Assembly (NCBI GenBank): GCA_045130235.1
Contig: JBGUPJ010000048.1
Coordinates: forward strand, 1-64,000
Length of the DNA: 64,000 nucleotides
From: UBA1756 sp045130235
GTDB lineage: Bacteria > Bacteroidota > Bacteroidia > Bacteroidales > WCHB1-69
Reading direction: 5' to 3'
The first letter of the stretch is position 1, and every line of letters begins with the position of its first letter. A program made the translations under genes and the position numbers. The notes under the pieces were generated by a model that worked only from the letters and a program-made list of their open reading frames with translations, was not told where the DNA came from and ran no database searches. Shown piece by piece: positions 35,380 to 40,898 of this stretch.

Positions 35380-35532
35380 CTAGAAACCATATATGCAAGA
35401 ACCGATCAGGAATGCGCCCACATAGGCGAGTGTCTCAGTACCATCGTTCAAGTAATGGTTCGAAATAAAGGCCACGCCGGTAACCAGCATTACAATGAAT
35501 ACAATCAGTAGAATAAGAATTGAGTTTTTCAT
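35380..35532 (-). CDS. 50-residue single/double-pass membrane protein
   Basis: This small frame runs from ATG 35532 to TAG 35380 on the minus strand: MKNSILILLIVFIVMLVTGV as a first helix, a short polar turn (SNHYLNDGTET), then LAYVGAFLIGSCIYGF. An A/T-rich initiation region (AATAAAAATG) precedes it, and it fits without overlap between the coiled-coil gene (8 bp upstream) and the K+-type channel gene (23 bp downstream). It may be a channel accessory peptide; no family recognised. Confidence 0.6.
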   Translation of the reverse strand: MKNSILILLIVFIVMLVTGVAFISNHYLNDGTETLAYVGAFLIGSCIYGF

Positions 35533-35540
35533 TTTTATTG

Positions 35541-35801
35541 TTATTTGCGTTTCGCTCTCTCCCGCTCCCGTTTCAGGGTCTCGTTGGTACGCTCAATTTC
35601 GCGTTTGAGGCTCTCGATGCGGCGGTCGTGGCTGGCCGCGCGGTCGATTTTGCTTTTGCGGTAGCTGGCCTTGCTGCTCGGAGTAGAGGCTCTCTTGACC
35701 AGGTCGGCATAATGCGCGTTGTCTTTTTTCTTGGCTTCGCGCTCTTTGGCCATATCGGCCCGCAGATCGATGAGGCGCTTGCGGTAATATTCTACGCTCA
35801 T
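35541..35801 (-). CDS. basic coiled-coil protein (86 aa)
   Basis: This 86-residue protein consists almost entirely of helix-forming charged residues: YYRKRLIDLRADMAKEREAK, then HYADLVKRASTPSSKASYRK, then RRIESLKREIERTNETLKRE. Net charge is strongly positive. The layout suggests a helical hairpin with a central Ser/Pro break. No known function. It lies 9 bp before the 50-residue membrane protein gene in the same direction. Confidence 0.7.
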   Translation of the reverse strand: MSVEYYRKRLIDLRADMAKEREAKKKDNAHYADLVKRASTPSSKASYRKSKIDRAASHDRRIESLKREIERTNETLKRERERAKRK

Positions 35802-35816
35802 GGTGATTGGGTTTTA

Positions 35817-35852
35817 ATAAAAAGCCGACAGCAAGTTGCCCTGCTGCCGGCT
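35817..35852 (-). terminator. terminator after the 115-residue duplicated-domain gene
   Basis: AGCCGACAGCA pairs with TGCTGCCGGCT (one mismatch), and on the minus strand it is followed by TTTTTATT. It lies between the 115-residue and the coiled-coil genes, so the long gene run is broken into at least two main transcripts. Confidence 0.8.
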
Positions 35853-35870
35853 CGCATGTGAAATCAAAAA

Positions 35871-36218
35871 TTATTTGGCATATTTAGCCTTGAGGGCTTC
35901 CATGTCGGCTTTCTTGGCCTGCTTCGGAATTTCGGGCAGTTTGGAGAGGGTCATCTCGTCGAGGGCGAGTACCCAGTCGTCAGCGGAGGCGACCTGGACT
36001 TTCAGGCCGAAGTTGGTCATCATGTCCTTCTCGAAGCCGCCGACGGTCTTGCTGCCGCGGCACTCGTAGCTGCCGGTCTTGGTGGCGATTTCGCTCACTT
36101 TCTCGCTGCCGGTGAGGAGCTTGTTGCCCTGGTACACGCGCAGTGTGCCGCCGAATTCATCTTTGAAGTTCTTGCAAAGGGTTGACACCAGAAGGCGTCC
36201 GTCAACTTTAATTTCCAT
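35871..36218 (-). CDS. small protein with two copies of a novel ~45-residue domain
   Basis: This 115-residue protein is made of two related segments: residues 2-45 (KVDGRLLVSTLCKNFKDEF, then GTLRVYQG) and 50-95 (CRGSKTVGGFEKDMMTNF, then GLKVQVAS, ending DEMTLSKL). The same pattern, h-x-h-x-G-x-K-x-V-x-x-h-x-K-x-F-x-x-x-F-h-h-x-V, occurs twice in the 200-residue product at 37624-38226, where the second copy ends DELTLSAL. I do not recognise it. A short Lys-rich tail follows (KQAKKADMEALKAKYAK). Soluble, cytosolic by prediction. Confidence 0.75.
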   Translation of the reverse strand: MEIKVDGRLLVSTLCKNFKDEFGGTLRVYQGNKLLTGSEKVSEIATKTGSYECRGSKTVGGFEKDMMTNFGLKVQVASADDWVLALDEMTLSKLPEIPKQAKKADMEALKAKYAK

Positions 36219-36260
36219 AGTTTGAATGTTTTTGGTTAATAATAAGGTGAATTTAAAAGA

Positions 36261-37562
36261 TTATTTCCCGTTGATGAAGTCTACTAGTTTGCTGCCGAGC
36301 TGCTGGGTGTTCCATTTGGGATCTATGGTGAAGCCCATGGACTTTGCCAATTCTCGCAGGGCGGCTATGGCATTAGGACACGTTTCGCCGCCTTTGGTGA
36401 CCACTACCTTGCTGTCGGGCAGGATGCCGACGACAAAACCATTGGCACTGGCCGATTTCTTGAAATTGCCAGCAGGGGTGGCCGATGCGGCTTTCGCTAC
36501 GGAAGGTTTCGTGTCGTTCTTGAACCGGAAATACTTTGCCTGCTTGTCTTTTGCTTGGTTGAACTTGCGCCAGTGAGCAAGCAACAGACAAAGATACTCT
36601 GCATCGGAAGTGCCTTCGAAAGGATTGCAATTTTCTCTCGTATATAATTCCACTACCGCTGTATTGAAATCAAATTGAGGTTTACCACTCTGTTTGTCAA
36701 CACAATTAAAACCTTTTTTTACGGAAACCTCTTCTATCATTCGTTTTTTATAATCTGCATCTTTTTCGTAGAATTTGCCCTCCTCTTTTTCATCGGGTTT
36801 TGCGTTCAATCCGAGGTTTTGGACAAACTCCACATAATCATTGCGGCTTAGCAGCAACGACAAATTCCCGCCATTGAACTTGCCCATCCGCCACAGGTAG
36901 GCATCCAAGATGTCGAATTGCTGGTATTTGCCATTGAACAACCCCTTGCCGTCAAACAATAATTCTCGAACTTTGTTGAGAGCCTGCACATAGCCTTCTA
37001 TATTGTCATCAATGCCAGTCCACTGCGCTATACCCAACATTTTGCACACGGTGGGGTATGCCTCCAGCGCCAGACTGTCGTAGATGGGGAAACCGAGTGG
37101 ATATTTTTTCCGTGTTTCCTCATTACTGTATAAAGTATAGTAGGCATACTTGCTTAGCAGAGACATCTGCTTGCTGCCTTCCGAGAGGTTTTTCTGGATG
37201 CCGAATGGCTCTTGGAATAATCTGTGTTCATCCGTCCCTGTTCCGCAAGCGATATCATAGAAATACTGTCTCGCTCCCTCCTCTGTTTCACCAAGATGAT
37301 GATAAATCTTGTCCGCCATTTCCTCGAAGGAGAAATAACTGTAGGCGGCATTGGTGGAATAGAGCGAATCGATGACCACCAGACGCAGCATGATAGTGCC
37401 GGTATTGTATTCCTTGCTGGACTTAAATAGTTCACTGATCAGCAGTTTCTGGTCATTATATGTAGCCTGCTGCAGAGAAGGGGCCTCTTTGTCCAACTCC
37501 ATCTCTGCAATGGCACGCATGACCGCAAGAATTTGCGCTTTGCTCTCCGTATCCATGGTCAT
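36261..37562 (-). CDS. unrecognised 433-residue protein
   Basis: This soluble protein lacks signal peptide and membrane helices. The N-terminal ~330 residues are mostly helical (QATYNDQKLLISELFKSSKE, FFSFEEMADKIYHHLG-like segments) and contain few motifs. A Lys/Ser/Ala linker (about 350-372) leads to a ~60-residue C-terminal domain (GFVVGILPDSKVVVTKGGET, NAIAALRELAKSMGFTIDP, NTQQLGSKLVDFING) that looks like a separate compact unit. I know no family for it. It lies between the two duplicated-domain genes on the same strand and is presumably part of the same system. Confidence 0.7.
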   Translation of the reverse strand: MTMDTESKAQILAVMRAIAEMELDKEAPSLQQATYNDQKLLISELFKSSKEYNTGTIMLRLVVIDSLYSTNAAYSYFSFEEMADKIYHHLGETEEGARQYFYDIACGTGTDEHRLFQEPFGIQKNLSEGSKQMSLLSKYAYYTLYSNEETRKKYPLGFPIYDSLALEAYPTVCKMLGIAQWTGIDDNIEGYVQALNKVRELLFDGKGLFNGKYQQFDILDAYLWRMGKFNGGNLSLLLSRNDYVEFVQNLGLNAKPDEKEEGKFYEKDADYKKRMIEEVSVKKGFNCVDKQSGKPQFDFNTAVVELYTRENCNPFEGTSDAEYLCLLLAHWRKFNQAKDKQAKYFRFKNDTKPSVAKAASATPAGNFKKSASANGFVVGILPDSKVVVTKGGETCPNAIAALRELAKSMGFTIDPKWNTQQLGSKLVDFINGK

Positions 37563-37623
37563 CTTATTTTACATCCTGCATAAGACGGACGGAACGCCCC
37601 TTATGCTTATGATAAACGTTAGC

Positions 37624-38226
37624 TTATTTCCACTCCCCTTTCTTGCAGCCGTCGGCTTCGCATTTCTTGTTGAGGGCTGAGAGGGTCAGCTCGTCGTTGG
37701 AGCCGCTGGTATAGTAACGGCTTCCATCTTTGGCAGTATAGCACACTTGGGCATAGAGGCCAAACACGGTGTCAAACTCTTTCTCCAAACTTTTTACCTT
37801 CTTGTTGCCACTGATGGAAATATCTCCACCTGAATCGGCACGCCGCACCGAGGCTAACGTCTTGTCCACATCAATGCCACTGATATTCTCGCCTTTGGCT
37901 ACAGCTTGACGGGTATAACTGTAGCAAATCTTCAACCGCAGGTAAGGGAAATGCTTGTTGAATTCTTTCATCAGCGTACCAATTTTCTTGTTCCCAGTCA
38001 CCGATAGTTCGACGGCGGTTTTTGCTGGGGGGGCTTTCTTTACGGCGGGTTTTGCCGCAGTGGTGGTTTTCTTCACGGTGGTTTTTGTTGCCGTTGCGGT
38101 TTTCTTTACGGGTGCTGCTTTCTTGGCTGCCGGTTTGGCGGCAGTGGTCTTTTTAGCCGCAGGTTTTGCAGTGGTGGTCTTCTTGGCCGCAGGCTTGGCG
38201 GCAGGTTTCTTGGTGGTGGTTGCCAT
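37624..38226 (-). CDS. histone-H1-like tail fused to two copies of the novel duplicated domain
   Basis: This 200-residue protein has residues 1-70 as a repetitive Lys/Ala/Pro/Thr tail (AAKKTTTAKPAAKK units) like eukaryotic H1 or bacterial Hc1/AlgP tails, which bind nucleic acid. Residues 73-128 (LSVTGNKKIGTLMKEFNKHF) and 134-186 (ISISGNKKVKSLEKEFDTVF, ending DELTLSAL) are two copies of the small domain seen in the 115-residue neighbour. The C-terminus is Cys/Lys-rich (KKCEADGCKKGEWK). Possible nucleoid- or RNA-associated role; inference. Confidence 0.75.
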   Translation of the reverse strand: MATTTKKPAAKPAAKKTTTAKPAAKKTTAAKPAAKKAAPVKKTATATKTTVKKTTTAAKPAVKKAPPAKTAVELSVTGNKKIGTLMKEFNKHFPYLRLKICYSYTRQAVAKGENISGIDVDKTLASVRRADSGGDISISGNKKVKSLEKEFDTVFGLYAQVCYTAKDGSRYYTSGSNDELTLSALNKKCEADGCKKGEWK

Positions 38227-38272
38227 AATAGTTTTGATTTAAGGGGTTTACAAATAATTCTCCTTTATCTTA

Positions 38273-38300
38273 AAAAGGCGGGCTTTCACACCCGCCTTTT
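38273..38300 (-). terminator. terminator after the duplicated Lys/Arg-rich gene
   Basis: AAAAGGCGGG pairs perfectly with CCCGCCTTTT, and on the minus strand it continues with T residues. It lies downstream of the gene at 38317-38586. Confidence 0.88.
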
Positions 38301-38316
38301 GTCGGTCAAATTGTGG

Positions 38317-38586
38317 TTACTTGAATAACCTCTTGATTCTGTTTTTCAGGCTGTTCTTGGCTTTTCTGGCGGCTGCCATGCGGGCGGCTGCCTCTTTGCC
38401 CTCCTTGGTGCGCTGGTCAAGCTTGCCGTCGGCACGGCGTTTGGCTGCCGTGGTGCTCTTCTTGACAACGGGTTTCTTCGCTGCCTTCTTCTGGGCTTCG
38501 CGGGCTTTCTTCGCACGCTCCACCAACTCTTTGTATTCTTTGGTCCGTTTATCGACTTTGCCGGATGCTGTTTTCTGTAATGCCAT
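38317..38586 (-). CDS. Lys/Arg-rich protein with internal duplication (89 aa)
   Basis: This 89-residue, very basic protein has two halves that align: ASGKVDKRTKEYKELVERAK and ADGKLDQRTKEGKEAAARMA, each followed by a Lys/Ala-rich helix and separated by KKPVVKKSTTAAKRR. It resembles small nucleoid-associated or histone-like proteins in composition but has no recognised family. ATG 38586 is used; an upstream ATG at 38616 would overlap the TerB-like gene. The initiation region (AACTTACAATTATG) resembles that of its neighbours. Confidence 0.7.
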   Translation of the reverse strand: MALQKTASGKVDKRTKEYKELVERAKKAREAQKKAAKKPVVKKSTTAAKRRADGKLDQRTKEGKEAAARMAAARKAKNSLKNRIKRLFK

Positions 38587-38605
38587 AATTGTAAGTTTTT
38601 TATGG

Positions 38606-39010
38606 TTATTCTTCAATGATTAAGTCTTCTTCCTCGTTCACATATTCGTCGAGGATGGCGGTGGCGGCTTCTTCGTTCACTCCCAAGATGTCGGCGAAGG
38701 CGAAGAAGTTATCGACCTCGTCTTGTGCGAGGAAGGAGTCGGCGCACATCAGCTGGAGGCAGAGTGACAGGATGCCTTCGCCCTCTCCGGCAGCCACCTT
38801 TTGGGCAGCTGTTTCCAGATAGTTGGCGAGCGCGTCTTCGTCCATGTTTTCTGTGGCCTTGATTTCCGCTTCCAAGGTGGCGTTCAGCGTGGGCACTTCC
38901 AGCCCTTCGGCCAGGTCAGCCACAAACCCTTTTTCAAATTCATCGTATTCTCCGTCGGCCCAAACTGCCGCAGCGAGAAAGGATGCGAGAATTTTCGGAT
39001 CAGTTTTCAT
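38606..39010 (-). CDS. TerB-like protein
   Basis: This 134-residue acidic protein contains AAAVWADGEYDEFEKGFVAD near the start and LCADSFLAQDEVDNFFAFAD near the end. That is the paired D-G-E/D-x-E helix pattern of the TerB/DjlA-N (tellurite-resistance TerB) fold, which binds metal at the membrane edge in stress and phage-defence ter clusters. No terC, terD or terZ homologue is nearby. It lies 57 bp after the OmpA-domain gene and 19 bp before the basic duplicated protein. Confidence 0.7.
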   Translation of the reverse strand: MKTDPKILASFLAAAVWADGEYDEFEKGFVADLAEGLEVPTLNATLEAEIKATENMDEDALANYLETAAQKVAAGEGEGILSLCLQLMCADSFLAQDEVDNFFAFADILGVNEEAATAILDEYVNEEEDLIIEE

Positions 39011-39067
39011 ACTTTTAATTAATTGGTGATTAATAATTTAATGCTAATATTGGGGATTTGTCGATGA

Positions 39068-39994
39068 TTATTCCACCACCACAAACTCGGTTCTGCGATT
39101 CTCGGGTGCCATGGGGTCGTCGGTGTTCTTCAGCTGGGTGGAGCCCAATCCGACGGCTTCGAGACGGCTCGCGTCAATGCCTTCGTTGCTGATGAGGAAA
39201 TCAACAGCGGCTTGGGCGCGGCTTTCGCTCAGCTTCTGGTTGAAGTCGGCGTCGCCCTCTGCACTGGTGTGGCCTTCGAGGCGCAGTTTGACTTGCGGGT
39301 TCTTCTCCATCACTTTGGCCAGGTCGTGGAGCACAAACTTGGCGGCTTCGGGAAGGTCAGCCTTGCCCTTCTCGAACTCGGCAGCGTTGAAGTTCTTTTC
39401 AATCTCCTCGATCTGTTGCAGATAAACGGTATCGTGCACCACCGTCACCACCTGTTTTTCCTGGGTGATCATTTCAGGTTGCTTGTTGCAGCCGCGGGCG
39501 AGCAGGATGGCCAAAATGGCAATGACAACTACTGCCGCGATAAGAATCCACAGCCACATTTTCGACTTGGCGGGGGCAGCGGGCGCGGGCGGAACGTAGC
39601 CGTTGAGGTATTCCAAACGGAAGGAACCCTTTTGTCCGAAACCCTTGTCGGCGGCCTCAAATTGTGCCACCTCGATGCCATATTGCGCGGCATGGCTCAC
39701 CAGTCGGTCGAAGCTGGGCTTGGTCCACATCTTGACCACAGCTACCTGGCTGCCGTCGCCCATGGTGAGCAGTTCATCCTCTTTCTGGAAAAAGCCGTCC
39801 CAGTTGGCGTCAGTGCCTTTCTCGCCAGCTTTCACAAAATTCTTCTTCACTCCGCTATCGGGATTCAATTCATCGGGGAAAGCCTTCTTGATGTCTTCCA
39901 TTGTTGCCTGCGGATACATGACCATGTAGGCGTGCATGATGCCCAATGCGGTGCGGTTCTGGGCCTTGCCGTAAACGCGAACTTTACTTACCAT
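39068..39994 (-). CDS. inner-membrane protein with cytosolic N-domain and OmpA-like peptidoglycan-binding domain
   Basis: This 308-residue protein lacks a signal peptide. Residues 1-130 form a soluble domain (RVYGKAQNRTALGIMHAYMV, IKKAFPDELNPDSGVKKNFV). A Pro/Ala linker and one transmembrane helix (146-167) follow, then a short coiled segment and an OmpA_C domain (about 205-308). The OmpA_C domain has LEGHTSAEGDADFNQKLSES, RAQAAVDFLISNEGI and ENRRTEF, the peptidoglycan-contact pattern. Topology is N-in, C-periplasmic, as in MotB or ZorB, but no MotA/ZorA partner is encoded nearby. It is the first gene of the minus-strand run. Confidence 0.8.
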   Translation of the reverse strand: MVSKVRVYGKAQNRTALGIMHAYMVMYPQATMEDIKKAFPDELNPDSGVKKNFVKAGEKGTDANWDGFFQKEDELLTMGDGSQVAVVKMWTKPSFDRLVSHAAQYGIEVAQFEAADKGFGQKGSFRLEYLNGYVPPAPAAPAKSKMWLWILIAAVVVIAILAILLARGCNKQPEMITQEKQVVTVVHDTVYLQQIEEIEKNFNAAEFEKGKADLPEAAKFVLHDLAKVMEKNPQVKLRLEGHTSAEGDADFNQKLSESRAQAAVDFLISNEGIDASRLEAVGLGSTQLKNTDDPMAPENRRTEFVVVE

Positions 39995-40085
39995 AACAGT
40001 TTATTTTTTTAGTTAATAATCTATAGCTAAACACTTTGCAAATATCCGATAAATTGGCGTATTTAACAAAAAATAGCGCCTATTG

Positions 40086-40340
40086 TTACTTTGCATTTTG
40101 CTCATTATTACTTTGCAAATCTTTTTGTTTGTACCACGCGCTCAGGTCGGCGAAGAAATCGTGGTTGAGAATGCAGGAGATTTTCATCAGTGTGTCGGTA
40201 TCGATCCAGCGGCGAGAGAAGATGAGATAGACGTTGTTGCGGTGGCAGTTCAGTTGTTCTGCCAGCCACGAGACCTTGATCCCCTTCTGGGTAACCTGTT
40301 CTTTGATGAGATTGCCAATATGAAATGTGTTCTCAGGCAT
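40086..40340 (-). CDS. small XRE-type helix-turn-helix regulator
   Basis: This 84-residue protein consists of a single helix-turn-helix domain of the Cro/CI type (HIGNLIKEQVTQKGIKVSWL, AEQLNCHRNNVYLIF, DTLMKISCILNHDFFADLS). The frame extends to 40382, but the TATTTTTG promoter word lies at 40378-40385, so ATG 40340 is the only sensible start. It is the nearest regulator to the channel/TerB/OmpA gene run (91 bp upstream of it, same strand) and may control that run; this is inference. Confidence 0.8.
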   Translation of the reverse strand: MPENTFHIGNLIKEQVTQKGIKVSWLAEQLNCHRNNVYLIFSRRWIDTDTLMKISCILNHDFFADLSAWYKQKDLQSNNEQNAK

Positions 40341-40377
40341 GCGGGAGGAGGTCTTGATTTGCGCCTGCAAAAATACA

Positions 40378-40385
40378 ATCATTGT
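40378..40385 (-). promoter_or_regulatory. -7 promoter word of the XRE regulator
   Basis: TATTTTTG on the minus strand, 37 bp upstream of ATG 40340. Decides the start choice. Confidence 0.65.
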
Positions 40386-40515
40386 AGTCAGGGGCTCTGG
40401 TTCTTTTTGGTTCTTGTTAAGATGGGTTGTATAAATAACTATGTTTCAGGGTGATGATACATTGTGACCATATCAATCCTGTCATAATTCCCTTTTAAAG
40501 TGTCAACCACAGCAT

Positions 40516-40762
40516 AAAAAAAGCGTGGAACCTATTCCTTGCTTGACATCCGGGTTTCCACGCCCACTCATCTAACAAGTCATTCCACGCCGTAACAATT
40601 ACGGCATTAGCAACTTATCCTTGATGAGTTTGTCCTCAAAAGAGGACGTTGTGGAAATTGGATGTCAAGGACAGCTACAAACGCTATCTAATATGTATTG
40701 GGTTGTTGGTTAGTGTATTATATTCCTATTTTAATTTTACGTTAAACAAATGATGATTCAAG
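40516..40762 (-). ncRNA. candidate structured RNA with own promoter and terminator
   Basis: This is a gene-free stretch with strong structure on the minus strand. A TATCTTTG promoter word is at 40767-40774. Nested helices are: P1 40660-40668 with 40543-40551 (9 bp); P2 40651-40657 with 40555-40561 (7 bp); hairpin 40632-40647 (6 bp, loop of 4); P4 40623-40628 with 40567-40572 (6 bp); hairpin 40589-40605 (7 bp, loop of 3). It ends in a terminator: 40553-40563 pairs with 40523-40532 and is followed by seven T residues (40522-40516). The terminator uses the strands of P1/P2, so the two folds exclude each other. A 6S-like RNA or an unnamed Bacteroidales RNA are the candidates; not identified. Confidence 0.55.
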
Positions 40763-40766
40763 GCTG

Positions 40767-40774
40767 CAAAGATA
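40767..40774 (-). promoter_or_regulatory. -7 promoter word of the candidate RNA
   Basis: TATCTTTG on the minus strand, about 100 nt upstream of the first P1 strand. Confidence 0.6.
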
Positions 40775-40806
40775 CAATAATATCTTGTAACAGAAGAAAT
40801 TTTCTG

Positions 40807-40840
40807 AAAATAAAAAGAGGCGGACTTCTCGCCCGCCTCT
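40807..40840 (-). terminator. terminator of ileS
   Basis: AGAGGCGG (40816-40823) pairs with CCGCCTCT (40833-40840); on the minus strand TTTTTATTTT follows. Confidence 0.88.
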
Positions 40841-40849
40841 AAGAAAATG

Positions 40850-40889
40850 AAGGTGACTTCCCTTTATTTCTATTGTTAGAAGTCACCTT
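40850..40889 (-). other. 11-bp stem-loop in the ileS 3' untranslated region
   Basis: A perfect 11-bp stem (40850-40860 with 40879-40889) with an 18-nt AT-rich loop lies between the ileS stop and its terminator. It has no T run of its own, so it is probably an RNA stabiliser or processing site rather than a terminator. Confidence 0.7.
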
Positions 40890-40898
40890 GGATTATCA

